Of a stretch of DNA of 64,000 bases, positions 1-13,445 are shown piece after piece (positions within the stretch are counted from its first letter, which is position 1; the number at the start of each line of letters is the position of its first letter). The notes beneath the pieces were generated by a model. That model was not told the DNA's origin. It saw only the letters and a program-made list of their open reading frames with translations, and searched no databases. The DNA is taken from the NCBI GenBank assembly GCA_910591455.2, contig OU342806.1, positions 19,435,841 through 19,499,840 of the forward strand. Direction: 5' to 3'. The position numbers and the translations under genes are program-made. This stretch comes from Pholis gunnellus (Eukaryota; Chordata; Actinopteri; Perciformes; Pholidae).

Positions 1-2069
1 ACTGGTGCCCAACCCACTTGTCCATTCATCGCTCTTCTTCACCGTTTATCCGGCCAAAAACCAGGCGCTGTTCTAATGAGAGTTTAAGAGCAAGCTGCTT
101 TGTGCTGTTGGAGATAAAACCCATCAGAAGAAAAATAGGACTTTGTGAAGGTAAAATGTAAGACTTTGATAGCTTCATCTGTATGAATGCTCTATGTGCA
201 TAACGTTATGCAGCCTGATTGTTTATCGAGAAGGTATTTGAGGCAAAACTGTTTCCCCATTTAATTTTCTGACATTCAAAGTGAGAGGAAATCATTTTGC
301 TACATTCTAACCTCTCTAGTGACACTGAATTTCAATGTGTCGTTTACACTCTCATTACAACAAATCCATGCAAGATAATGGGTTCATTCAGCAGCTGATC
401 AAAACATAAATGTGGCGTGATTATACCAGCTTCTAGCATCACATTAACTGTACATTAACCTTGCAAATAGCCTACATTAACTGCAGAGTGGAAAGACCTA
501 AACTTAAATAACAAAGTGGAGAGAAATTCCAAACCAAAATGTTTCTGATGTTAAAAAAAAGATATCAGAAAAGTGAACAGCAAAGTATAAATCATTTGTT
601 TTAGAATCATTTTAGGCATATTTGCTTTTGTATAAAGAGCACAAATACATTACTTTGTATTAAGTTTAGTCATAGGAAGCTACGCATGGCTTCTGCATAA
701 TTGTATATATAAATATGAAAGGGAATTACTCTAAACAGGCACATTTTTATACACTGCCTAAAGGGCCAGTGCTCACCAACTCCCTTTACTGGGATCATCA
801 AGCAACTAAAAATGCTAAATGATCTGTTATTAAAATACTTTGCCCACAATAATTACCAGCATTGCCCCGAATGGTGGAGCAGTTACTGTTAAACTTTTAA
901 GCTCTAATTAAAAAATAGAAAAGAAGAATAAGAAGAAATGCTCTCACCCGCTGCGCCCCCAGGGATCAAATCTGTCTTCCATTCTGTTGTAAATTGAGCA
1001 CACCTAACAGCTCACTGCAGAATAATCAGGAATTAGGGGATAAATGCAGCAACTGTGAAGAGTAATAGCCTGAGTTGCTCCTGCACCCTGAGTTTTTATA
1101 TATATATATATATAAGCTCTCCCCCCCCCCAAGCTTGTGGCTGTGCTACTCTGTATGAATGCAGGATTTAAAAGTCTCTGGAGAAGCACAGTGGGTGAGT
1201 AAGAGGTGTTTTTATGTCATGCTATAAGCTTCCACTCAAGATGTGTTCTACCCTTTTAGATTCCCTTTATCTCTGCATGCATATGAATGGTGCTTTGAAA
1301 TAGCACAGAGGGAGAGTTAAGTTCTGATTGCTGATATGAGAGAGAGAGAAACACATGCCACATGCTTTCACAAGTAATTAAGGGCAACTGTGCCACAGCA
1401 GACAATGAATGGTGGCAAAATATTACAAATTCAGGCACTTTCTTCAACACATTTGAAGCAACTGCTGCTTGTTTCTTTCCGTTTATGAATAACAATTCAC
1501 AATCTGTTCTCAAGAGGGCAAGTGATATACTATAGACTACGGTATTTGCCTCATCGTATCCATTGTCACTCTTGCCATATTGGATATCAGCACAATTTAC
1601 AGCCCCTGTCTGTAATCTGCAGCATTCCATAGGCAGCATTAGGATCTGGTGTGAAGGTGAGGGACACAGAAGAGGCCATGGCCACCTAATCACCCTCATG
1701 TCCTTCAGCAGATGGAGTTAACCCCCTGGTGCTGACTACAGCCGTCATAGCAGCTCTGGACGGCCTTGCTGAAAATTGAGTGTCAGGTATTTACTTCAGC
1801 GGATTAAGCAGTGGCCCAAAGATTGTACGGGTTATTTCTTTAATCCTTGCAATTCTGCTACAGTGTTACTGTCCTTCACTGCCATGTAAACATGGCCACA
1901 ATCTGTCTGGACCACATACTGTGTGTATCGTGGTTGTGTGTTTTTCATAGGAGCAGACAAAACCAAGCATGGCACAACACAGCCTCACAGCAGTTCATGA
2001 AATATTGTATCTAGTGATTTGTGTATGACGAGACTTTTTGTCGGGACAACATTATGCAGCAAAACTAAT
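1..2069. other. Intergenic; no gene seen
   Basis: AT-rich DNA with only the TA/C tract at 1097-1130. The open frames at 1004-1699 (minus) have no recognisable motif. Confidence 0.6.
1097..1130 (+). repeat. (TA)9 tract and adjoining 10-C run
   Basis: TATATA from 1097 to 1114, then AGCTCT, then C at 1121-1130. Confidence 0.95.
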
Positions 2070-2180
2070 GTTAGGTAAACAAAACCACCTATTTAGATGT
2101 AAGAAAACCGTCTCGAACTCGCATCACCTGATAACAACATTTTGGGACACGGGTTCTCGGGGTTGACAGTCCGTTTTTTG
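2070..2180 (+). repeat. Short fragment of the same repeat family
   Basis: TTAGGTAAACAAAACCACCT, AGATGTAAGAAAACCGTC and AACATTTTGGGACACGGGTT align in order with the copy at 12009-12090. Confidence 0.4.
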
Positions 2181-3119
2181 TTTGGAGGGAATGTCATTTT
2201 ACATTTTTTTGTTTCATAGTACTATTTGTGAAATGGGAGAGCACCATAAATCCTCTAATGTACCTGCATATGTGCTTTTGGATTAGGATTATTTCATAAA
2301 ACCCTTTATTTGATGAAAGGTCCAGACATTTTAAGCCTTAGCATCTGATTTATGCATTTTGTGTCAAACAAACAAAACGCCCGGATATTTTACACACTGC
2401 TGAAAAAGGCGCACATTATTTTCAGTCATAGAAGCTTTTCTAATATCTGTTTGGATAAGCATTGATAAATCAAATTTTGTTTAGAAATCGCATTACAAAA
2501 AGGCGCATAAGGACTTCATCTTCACTCAAAGATATTTTCTTCAGCATGGAATGCAGTCTGTACCGAATGTCTTTTTTTTATTTTTACATTTAAAAGGTTT
2601 TCGAATGAAACTTAACATCTGTGGGGCTTTTCTCGTGGCAAGCGGTAGCAAGCCAACAGTTTTTGAACGCCGTGAAAATGTCGATTTTGAAAGACAAAAC
2701 TCTTTCCTCAGATTAAAACATGTTGTGAATTGTGAAAGTCCTTACTTCATTATTTCAAACTATCCGTTACACCTCGATTTAAATCCAGTTGACTGTTGTT
2801 GTAGATCTGTGGTTAGTGCTCAGAGGTTATGTAGCATGCAGATTTAGAAATTGAAAATCATAAATAAAAAGAAATAAAGATTAAATATTATTGGAACCGT
2901 GGTGCCAAACAAATTAGCCCCAAATGTCAGTAAGACAAATAAAATAAAATACAGAACTGGCAAGATACAGTACAACAATTATGTGCAATTATAACATGAT
3001 CTATCTTTTGGAATACTGACACTCACTTCTTTACATTCATAAACAGATTTTCTGTATGATGAAAACATTTGGAGATGCCATTATTGTTGCTTTTATTAAC
3101 AATATAAAAATGATTAGAT

Positions 3120-3235
3120 CTCTTTACATTTTTTATTTATTGGTTTATTTGGTTGGGGACAGTGCACATTAATAAAACGTTCCTGTAAATGCGCCAGAGT
3201 TAGTCAAGAGGCTATTTTTCATCTGTAGTCAACTA
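3120..3235 (+). repeat. Dispersed fish repeat, LINE 3'-end-like
   Basis: TTTATTTGGTTGGGGACAGT, GCACATTAATAAAACG, GTAAATGCGCCAGAGTTAG and GAGGCTATTTTTCATCTG form a familiar fish interspersed repeat, probably the 3' portion of a LINE. The assignment is from memory of the wording. Confidence 0.5.
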
Positions 3236-6200
3236 CTGTGTATAATATTACTTAAATGAACTTGCCATGACATATTGTTTTGATCTTGTTGCTTTCTTTT
3301 TCCCCCCAGGATTGGAAACATAGTAACAATGACATACGCTTGTAAATACAAGGAATGGAAACCAAGCAACAACACCCCAAAATTCACAAGGTTAATTATT
3401 GTTATCCACTTGTTTTAGGGTGCTGTGGACCCCGAAATAATTTCCAGGATTTACCTGAATCCTGTAGTTGTCTTATTCGTCATATTCTACATTCTGAATA
3501 TCAACATAGCGATCTGCTCTTTGAGAGAGAGGAATAACATCAGCCTTCAAAATTCTATACCACTCTATAAATGGTTTGGAAATATGAAGATTCTTTCACT
3601 ATGTTCAAGTAAAATACACCTTGAAGCACCCAATCTGGCATGCTGTTTATTTTTTTGATTTTCTTGCCAAGTTATCATAAGCACAGGAAGGAAAGCAGAG
3701 TCATACATGAGGGTGGTGTTGCTGTGGAGGCTGGCAGAACACTGATGTGGTTTCATAATATGACAGTTGTCAGACAGTCCTGCTGACCAACAGTGTGTGT
3801 GTGCAACCTCATTAATCCTTAGAAATATATATTTTTCTTCACATCATAGAGTGTTATTTACATCAACAGTTGTACCGTGTGTATTTGATGGATTTGCCAG
3901 TTTAGTCTCTGTAAGATCAAACCTACTTCTACATTCCACCACAGCTAAACAATTTGCAAACTATGCTGGTATAATTTAGATTTTTGGATGTATTTTAAAA
4001 AAGGTTCCTGCCAGCCATATTCATTGTGGTTCTGTATTAACATTGATTACCAGACTTGAAACTTCCTTGAGGCCTGAAATCCCAGTGAACCTAAAGTCTG
4101 CATTAATATGAAATGTTAAATAATACAGTGCAGACTTTTCCTATCCGTCAATACATTCAACAGCATTACACAGTCCTGCATGGAACAGCAGAAAAAAGTA
4201 CACCACATATTCTATTGTGCACTTCACTCACTGTCGAACAATAATCATTTGCTTATCAGCCCTTTAAACGACTGTGGTGATGACCAGTTGCAGTTTGTGT
4301 GTAGTTACTGTATGTTGCGAACACCACAGACTTCCTCAGCAGGTTCTCAGCTTGTCTTGAAGATGTGGAGCCAGTGAGGCACATATGCATCTCGACCACA
4401 GCAGGGGGCCAACAACACTCAGCACAGCACTTCTCATTTCACAAATCTGGCTGCAGTGACAAACTTCAATTCAACCCCTCACAACAGGAAATGGCAAGTA
4501 AATATCGAGTGACTTCAAACACTGTGACAGCTTGTTCTCTGAGTACCATTCTCATAAACAACACATCCACACTGAAGGTTTAGGAAGGCATGAAGTAAAA
4601 GTAAAACATTTGGCAGCTCATAAATGTAAGTGAGGAAGCTGGGTTTCCTGTGTTACTGCTTTCTGAAATGCGTACACATGCTTTGGGGCATGACGAATAA
4701 CTCAGAACTGTATAAACTTTCATTCCTGCATTGCACATTAACAAGAAGGATGGCAGCTGATGCATTTGAAAAGAAACGTAATTGAGACTGGGTCCAGTAG
4801 ACACTCAGATATTAATTTCTCAGAGGGCAGGGCCTGCTGCGGGGCATCAGATAAAATGTAATTAGGCCCACATTTCATTTGAGAGCTTCCGTACTGCAAA
4901 CATAGACCTGAGGTGAACTCAGGTCGCTGCTTTCATGATAAGTAATATTGGATGCCAAACAATATATCAATCATGCCGCGAGCTTCTTAGTTAGAATTCA
5001 CAATTCTTATTACCTGCTGTGGACTGTATACAGCAAGAATAACATGCTTTGACACCTTAGAGACACGATGCTTTACTTTCAGCTCCATTTAAGCATATCC
5101 CACCATGACAAGTGAAACACAGAGGATTATTGTCCAATAAGTGACAGTCTTTATTCAGTTCTACAACGTGTCTTGACAGCAGAAGCAGCTATAGTGGTAT
5201 ATATTACCAAATAAGTAGTCTAAAGTTAACCAAGCAATCTCAACATAAAGTTCACTTACATGCTTGTCCTGGAGCTATTGTCTGTAACATATGACCTTCA
5301 ACAGTGGCTGCACTGGTTTGTGCAGTTGTCATGATAGATTTTTTTTTTAACTTTCCATTATTCTGAACCAACCTCGGACTCTCTGTCCTTGTTGTCCTAA
5401 AACTTGAGCCTGGCGGTTCACTGTTGACCTTGGAAACAGCGGTTGGCGAAAACAATCTAAACTCAAAGTCCACTCACTCACTCCTATCGAACAAGTCCTT
5501 CAAATGAAATGAGAACATGTGCATAGCAAAGGTTAGGGAAACATTATGCTGGTAATGTTAGGGGACTTTCGTTGTCATGGTTACTGTATCCACTTGATTA
5601 TGGTTTTAGAACAATTGTGCTTACGGTTCAAATAAATGCACGTTGCCTTGTGGTTGGAAACAAGAAATAAACAGCGGCTGACATTTTGCTGATCCATTCG
5701 TCCACCCCGAGTTTAAGTTCTCTGAAAACTAAAGTTTGTTCATTTGTCATGTACAGTAGCTGCAGATTTTCAAACTCCATATTACTTCATATTTTTAGAA
5801 GCAGGGCATCACTGTGGCCTGTGGCGAACCATGTTCACCGCAACATCCGCACTTCAGAATCTGAACAGGTTGTTTAATTCACCTTTTATTCTCTCCGGAC
5901 TATTCCTGTTTGCCTCATACTATGAGTGGGAAGCTCTGGAAAGAGTGATTTTGAGTTGAGTTGAGTCCGTTTTTTCAATGGCTGTTTTCAAGGTCAAGCA
6001 TGAATATACTGTGGTACATTCCCAATAAGTACTTGTTTAAATGACAGTGAAATGAAGGCAGTTTTTGTCATATTTGCAACCTCATTGTATTCATCTATTT
6101 GCAATATATATATATTTTTTTTTTACAGGGAAAAACATGAACAAATATAGATTTTTTCAGTCAGGTTAAGTTAATCAAGCATTTTGGAACATTTATTTTG

Positions 6201-6639
6201 GACTAGCAAGAGCAACCATGGTTCTATGTCTTTAATTTGATATCCCTTATCATCGGATCCACATATCAGTTCTGAACATACAGGTATGCAAATATATTCT
6301 GTCGAAGATGTCTATTGAAGTTGCCACAGGTGCTCTACCATGCTGCCAAATACTTACCTACACCTCCTGGTCTGAATGTGTGAAGCCCTCTGTGCTTCAG
6401 AGACTTCACAGGCTGAGCCAAAGTCAATTACTTTTACCCTCAATGGCTGCTGTAAGTGGTCCAAAAAAAAATCATTATACTCTCAGGTTTCAGATCATCA
6501 TACACAATCCCTGTTCTCCTTCAAAACCAGAGTCTTACCTAAAGCTGGACTCCGGAATAACAATGTTTTAAGGTCAAATGTACCGGAGCCGTTAACATTT
6601 TGTGAATGTCTCACCAGGGGCATTGCTTGGGTCAACCTG
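3236..6639. other. Intergenic; no gene seen
   Basis: Many short overlapping open frames of 60-100 codons, none with recognisable domains, splice-supported structure or biased composition. Confidence 0.6.
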
Positions 6640-7160
6640 GTCTCATTCCTCCCTTGTCAAATATGGCCACTTGTGTAGTGCCCGTTGGGCATCTGACACC
6701 AACACACAAAGGCACCCTTTAGCCTGTATTCTGCATGAGACACACGGGGATTTGAACCACCTCCAACGTCCTGTCAGTATTAGTCGGTCAGAGCAACTCT
6801 CGTACAAAGCAAGAACGTCCATTCGGTGTGGGTGTGATAATGGGTTGGATGGGTCAAACAAGGAAAACCTGAACATTGACTTATATTAATATGGTTTTCT
6901 TACGTAACTTCCATACTTCACTAAAGCCAGTTACGTAGCTAGTGTAGCCTAGTTATTTAATGTAACAAATGTACTTATTTTAACCCCAACCATGATTTCT
7001 TTCTTGAGCATAACCGGGTACTTTTTTTGCCGAAACTTAACCAAAAACCCAATAATCCTCTGTTGGAAGTTTTTTTTTAAAAGACACTAAGTATGTAATG
7101 AGCAGAAACTGACAGGCAATCCCTGACACGTCCAAAGCTGACACTAGAGGGTTACCTAGA
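6640..7160 (-). repeat. Fish interspersed repeat copy, reverse orientation
   Basis: Begins GGTCTCATTCCTCCCTTGTC and AAATATGGCCAC, the reverse complement of the family's right end. It then has GGGCATCTGACACCAACACA, TTGGATGGGTCAAACAAGG, and a decayed complement of the TTAGGTTTAGGCAA segment (CTTAACCAAAAACCC). Orientation is opposite to the copies at 24.5 and 33.9 kb. Confidence 0.55.
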
Positions 7161-10100
7161 GGATCATAGTTTCAAGCGTGGCGCCACTGACCAAGTTCCA
7201 TTTTTGAGTGCGTTGCTTGGATTTGGGTTCAAGAAACTAACGTTCAGGTAGAACAGAAATTAAAACACCATACAATAAAATGCAAGACAATACAATGTGA
7301 TACAATAGCAGAAGTGACAAAGTTGTGTTATTTCAAACCAACTATAATAGCTCTTGAAGAATAAATGGTAGAAGGCATGGATACATATAAAGCTCTCTGC
7401 ATCATATGCATTACAAATCAATAAATGTCTCGTTTGATTTGAGCAATGTAGACATAATAATGTCAGATACATTTGTTGAATGCTAGTTGGGGCATTCTGA
7501 GTTGATTGATTAATATTGATAATTCATATTCAGGGTGTGAAGTATTTTTATTTTAGAGTGATGCGAGTTTTAATTAATTTCACAATGAACCATTTTGCCC
7601 TAACTATATTATATTACTCAATGATTATATTAATATTTGTATTGTATTTTGTATGGATATATCATCCATAAAACTTTTTTTAAGAATACATTTCCTTTCT
7701 TTCTTAATGATGTCAACTTTTATTTATTTACTAAATCTTCCTGCAAATGGCAGTTCTCTCTGTTTCGTTGCTGCTGGTTGGAGCCGCCAGGCTCTTCCTT
7801 ACACCAGTGCGCATGGTAATGACATTTATCATAAACAGCTGTCTGCATGTGCCACGTCTGAATGAGTCAAATAACTTGCCCCTGTACTCCCTTAATACCA
7901 TGCGGTAAGTAATTTCTCCACATACTGACAAAAAAGGAAAATTGCTGCTTAATCCCAAAGTCACACATTCAGTACTGAATATAATGTATATCTCACATTT
8001 ATGTTACAGCTTACATTGCACTTGCAGATTCAAAGGCATTTTGTAAAGCGGGCAGATGCATTAATCTAGACGCCACAACAAACCTACCCCATTCCCCCTC
8101 TGCACACAAAACAATCTACAATCTGTTTCCCCCGTGGTGGCTCCTCCTGACTTATGCAGAACTCAAATCTTGCCAGAGTAATTTACGACTTTCCTCTCCA
8201 TTCTGCAGTATAAGGAGCCGGCATAGAGCCTGAGATGCTCACACATCAGTACGCAGCTCACAGATACTGTAACCTGGCTGATAAGACCTGCCCGTTGGCT
8301 CCACCTATAGAGCTTTATCTGTGTAGCTATAAGTTCATTTGGGAGGAATCCTACACTCTTAGGTCTACAAGAGTGTGAACATTATGGCTCTGACCCTTTC
8401 ATGGGTCACTGTATTCACACATGTGCAGTTCTTCCAGAGGACCGGAATGTCATCATCTGCCTTTCATGGTGAAATGCAAGGACACAGTGAATCACGATTA
8501 GGTGCGATAGCCATACCTGTGCCTGTGGATGCAGGAAAAACGTGCTGTACAGCAAGTCGGGAAGTGACATTTATATATGTTCCGGTGAGTCATAAAACAA
8601 ACCGGAATTTTAATGGGATTATTTGCATATTGTTGAATGTATAGGATAAATCTGGCTGCCTTTTTCCGCCTGTGTGCAGATACTACTTCTATGTGATGAG
8701 CTATTGTCTGGCCCCATCAGAGAAAAAAGGTTTCTGATGATGCAGCTTTAATTAACGAGGAGGCACTTAGGCGCACCTCCGTTCTGAATTGAGCAATTTT
8801 GAGTTGCGTTGTCTTCATTGTTCAGCTGTGTGACGATCTGTGAATGGCTTGCAGGACACTAATGGAAAACATTTGAATTCGCATAATTTCCAAATCAATT
8901 CCTGTGGCCTCTTTGCTCAAGCTTTGGGGATAAACAATCAATGTAACTGAGGAAATAGAACATGTTTTTCATTTTGTGGATACCTTCCTGTAAATGTCAA
9001 CAGGGAGTTCAGGTTAGGACAAAGGGAACAACAGGGGACACATACAAATGTTGTGGCTGCAGGCCATCAATACAATCATTATCTGTCTATAAAGTATGTA
9101 GTTATCTAAATGGATTGAATCAGAATCCATCCACAGATGAAACCATTCATACAAACAAACGGTTGATTAGACTGATTCCCACCGGATTGGTGAGATAATT
9201 GGTCAAATTGGCTAAAATGTTTCCTCGTTTGTTTCCTGTCTATCAAAAAGAAAATATTGCAATTCAGAGAAAGCTCTTGTACACAAATTCAGATAATTTT
9301 CTACATACCTTAAGATTCAATGTTTTAAATATCAGTGTTGGCTACTTGAAGATTCCCAGGACCCGGCGAAGCCTTGTTTATCTCAGTGGTCATTATTATC
9401 ATACTGGTATATTAACATTTTAATAAGGAAGACAAATCATTCTGTCGCTTTCAGAGAGGAACCCAATCCGCCCAAAAAAGAGTTTAACTTCTGAAAACTG
9501 CCCTACTTTATTATTATTTCATAAAGTTTTAGGACTACATCATGTTGTTTTCTACATTTTTCAAAAAGGAAACCAATACCAGTGTGATTGCGATAGCAGC
9601 TGTTGTCTCTTTGATTGATTATCAGACTCAGCGTCAATACCTCACCAGGTCTGGAGGTAAAAATGCCTCTAAGGTGTTTTGTAATTTTGAATTCCTTATC
9701 CATCATCCATCTTTAGAGCAAAAGGTGAAGGTAAAGTTGGCATTTTTCCCCCAACTAAGAACATCCTGCTTTTGAGCTTGTTCCTGCAACAGCATTTTCT
9801 GTTAGATCATGTGAAAGGTTTGTTGCTGCGAGCCAGTGTCACACTACACATGGAGCCACCTGGATTTAAAGGTCATTCTCTCCCATTGCAATTTCACAAT
9901 TCACTGCTGAGAGATGTTGATGTTTATCTGCAGGTGTTTCAGACACTCGGGAGGGTCAGAAAGCTGAGACAGCCATCTTTCTTGCCGTTATGAGTACTGG
10001 TGATTGATTTTCGAGTCAGAAACAGATAAATACAGAAAGATAGATTACAGTGGAAATTACTGCTTTTTAATAATGGCTACACATAAATATGGATTATCTT

Positions 10101-11439
10101 GGCTGAATTGTTTCTGGTAATATCAGGCAGAGAGGATCTGGAGAATGAGGCGTAATGATAACAATATGAGGGGGAGGGAAAACCAGCAGCCTGCACATTT
10201 TTTTTAATAGAGTTTGCTCAAGATACATTTGTTCTTGCACAATAAGCAATTCTTACCCAGTCGATACAAGTCGCTGCAGAATTGTATACTTCCCTTGCAG
10301 GTAAATCATTTCAAAATTGGTTTGATATTAAGGCATATCCCTGAGAGCATGTACTCTGTGGATGTGGGTGATTACAAAGCAAACTGCAGCAACCTTTATG
10401 GACTTCATACAGACCCCTGTACTCTATCTAATTAGCTCTTTATCCCCTCCAGGAGACAAGATAATGGCCAGGTGTGAATGGAATTTGTAGGTGAATTTTT
10501 GCCCCAAGCACGTGTCGGATGCTGTATGTTTTAGGTGAATGAAACCGGTTTACTGTAAGGTTTAGTGTCAAGTGGGAGTGAGTCATGTCCCCAAAGCGTG
10601 ATCTTATTTCAGCCCTTGGTAGTGTCCCATTCGCTCCCAAGGGCTGAAAAAAGCATTTATGCCACTATTGTATTTTACGTAGTGAATCTACTTTTTTGCT
10701 AGACTTTCATTCATTTATTTATAGAGAGAGAGAGAAAGATTTGAAAAAAAAGAAAATATAGTCAAATATGACACTATGCTTAATAAATTATATATATGGT
10801 GGTATATCGTTCCTCAATGCAATACACAACTGAGGAGCTTCTCACAGCCAGAAAAAAAAAAAAAACACAGTCTAATTGTGACGGATGATCAGACAGCTCT
10901 AAGAACATCTGACAAAAAAATTACATCTTGTTGAAGTTACCCATGCTGCAATCCAAACAGATTTTTACTAACACGTTGTTTTGCGTTTTCTGTAAAGCTG
11001 CTAAAATAATTCCATCATGTGGAGTTGGTGTCATGGTGACCCTGCATTCCTACTCCATGGACACAAACATTCTCAGACAGCCTTAGGCTGTCTATACATG
11101 ATCACCACTGGCAGAATCACTTTGCAACAGCATGCACTACTGCTTTCCTACAGAGAGAGGGATAATGCTAAACCTCATTGCAGTGCTACCTCCAGTGTTG
11201 AATACTGCTCGGATGTTACATTCCTTAAATGTGACCCTGTTTAGATTAGAGTACAGCTGAAGAAGAGACTTTAAAATGAAGGGCGTATTTGACTCCGCAG
11301 AGATCTCATATCGAGTATGATTTGATAAGTATCTATTTTCAACAGTTCTTGTTTGTAAGTTAAACGATGGTCATCATTCAGTTTCACATTCACACGTTTG
11401 TATCTGGAATGCATCCAATGTCAACCTTGTATTCATCCC
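7161..11439. other. Intergenic; no gene seen
   Basis: No supported exon. Holds the inverted repeat at 10607. A stretch near 8100-8250 is slightly GC-richer but shows no coding frame. Confidence 0.6.
10607..10649. repeat. 13-bp inverted repeat, 17-nt spacer
   Basis: TTTCAGCCCTTGG (10607-10619) is exactly inverted at 10637-10649. The CCAAGGGCTGA wording is close to the ends of the dispersed repeat family, so it may be a collapsed MITE end. Confidence 0.85.
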
Positions 11440-11650
11440 GGTTATTCAATTCTCTTTTCCAAGGGAGTCCTGGCCAAAATGGCAGCATAATATTTCACAC
11501 ATAAACGCACACACACGACAGACTTTCACATAAAAGCTCATATAATAGACATAAAAACAAACCAGCAAGAAGTTAAAAGCAACGTAAAAAAATGTTAAAT
11601 AAAAGAGACAAGTAACAGATTAAAAAACAACAGCAGCCAATTGCATCAAC
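11440..11650 (+). repeat. Dispersed fish repeat fragment, LINE-associated
   Basis: CTTTTCCAAGGGAGTCCTGG then CCAAAATGGCAGCATAA, followed by an A-rich stretch with several AATAAA-like hexamers, resembles LINE 3'-end debris. A related ACCAGGAGAGGACCC occurs near 26011. Confidence 0.4.
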
Positions 11651-11889
11651 CAATGAATTAGCAGTATCGTTCAGTAACAATGTACATTTAGTGTTATGGT
11701 CCTGTTCATGAAATCTTGTTTATAAATCTAATTAAAATGTCTCTGTAGCTCACACGAAAATGAGGGTGCAAAATCTATAAGAGCACATTCATCAAAATGG
11801 TGCGTATATTAGCAATGACATAGGTAATTTGTCAGCATGATTGAACGTTGCAACTACAACACAGTCTCTCGGCAGTTCGTGCAATAGTC

Positions 11890-12140
11890 AAGAAATAAAA
11901 ATGTTGGGTTTTGTGTAGAGGGACACAAACTGTCCGTTTCTTTAATATCGCATTTAGACTTAGGACAAACCTCATGGTTGGGCTTAAAATAAGTATGTAC
12001 AGTTAGTTAGGTGTAGGCAACAAAACTACTTGGTTAGGTTTAGGAATACCGTCAACAAACCACAACAACACTTTGGGACGCACTGTCGGGGTTAGGTCCT
12101 GTGTTAGTTGGACCCATCCACCTAACCTTTTTTATTATGT
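11890..12140 (+). repeat. Fish interspersed repeat fragment
   Basis: GGTTGGGCTTAAAATAAGTA, GTGTAGGCAACAAAACTACT, GGTTAGGTTTAGGAATACC, then ACACTTTGGGACGC and GTTGGACCCATCCACC. This is the central part of the dispersed family also seen near 24.5, 33.9 and 49.6 kb. The end of the 139-codon frame at 12073 starts in it. Confidence 0.55.
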
Positions 12141-13445
12141 TGGAAACAATTACAGTTTCAGATCCATCATTGAAGAGCCTATGAAGAACTATGTCTGCTT
12201 CAGGGTCCACAGCTTGTTTACCAGAAGTGGGACAGTTGTATTCAGTGAGACTTTTCATCCAAACAGCCTGCAGAACTGTTGTACCAACACCGAGAGGATG
12301 TCTCTCAAGCATTTAAAGAATTACCTATCTGAAGCTTCATGGTGTTGTTCGGAAGGAAAGCGTCTGAAAGAAAATCTCAGTTCCGTTTTGTGCTCTGCAA
12401 AAAGCAAACCTGCACAACTCTGTTCTATGGCAGTCACACACAGTTGCTGCTGCACATTGCTGCTCTTCTTTTCACTGAAGGGTATTTCTTAGTCTCCCTA
12501 ACACCAGTGCTTCTTTTCTGAAGCCTTTCGGAGATTATTCTTACCAAGGGATTGATGTTGCTAAAGGATGTTTTTCACAATACGGCATGGTGCATTACCA
12601 TAGCCAACCTCGATTTACAGCCTGCAAACTAAATATGTCCCAGTGTCAATAAACTACCAGGTGAATATGCGATGTTGGTAAGATTTAGAGAGGGAGGAAG
12701 TATGTGGGGAAGTCTCACTTATTGAGTCGTATGTTTTCACCCTCACTATGCATTTGTTTTGTTAGCCGTTCATTAATAACAAACAGGGCTAAGTCTGTCA
12801 GCCCTATCTCGCTGGTCTTTTTTTCCTTCGCCATCATTCCAAACCCTTACTACAGTACCTGCCCTCCTCAGTGACCCATAACTCCCAACTAAATCAACCT
12901 TGTGCAGAAAGCACAACGGGAACATGAATCACAGCAACACATCAGCAGGATTTATCCTCACACAGAGGGGAATACCGTAAACAGACACCACCACAATATA
13001 TTCATTTTGTGAATTATTAATTTCCAAGTGCAAACATGCAACCACATACAAAAACCCCTGCAATATCTATTATGACTTTTTCCGGACTCTGATGGATAAA
13101 GCACAGGCTCTGCCAGAATTATTGCTTCAGCGTGTTCAACACTGCAGGGACCTCTAAAAATAAATGAGCTAGCAGACTGTAGGAAGTGTCGTAGGATGGT
13201 TATTTAATCAGCATGCTTATAATATATTACTGTAGGCTGCACAGTTAGTCAGTGTCTCTGACATTCTTATATACGCGAGATTGGCACTTTAATGTCTGAT
13301 AAGGTAAACAGACACTCGGTAGCTGCTGGCATTCATTACTTGCTATCGTCACTTCCAATTGTTTGGATACGTATGGAGACATGGAAAACTGATGTTATGT
13401 GCCGATATTCAATCTACGGCTGTTTAATCATTACCTTTTTAGGAT
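12141..13445. other. Intergenic; no gene seen
   Basis: The longest open frame (12073-12492, 139 codons) begins inside repeat sequence and shows no family motif; treated as chance. Confidence 0.55.

Noticed and set aside
6745..6770. GGGATTTGAACCACC as a tRNA T-arm
   Set aside because: No matching acceptor, D or anticodon arms around it; it lies within the dispersed repeat family.
12073..12492. 139-codon open frame
   Set aside because: It begins in dispersed repeat sequence, has no domain or family motif, and no supporting splice sites.
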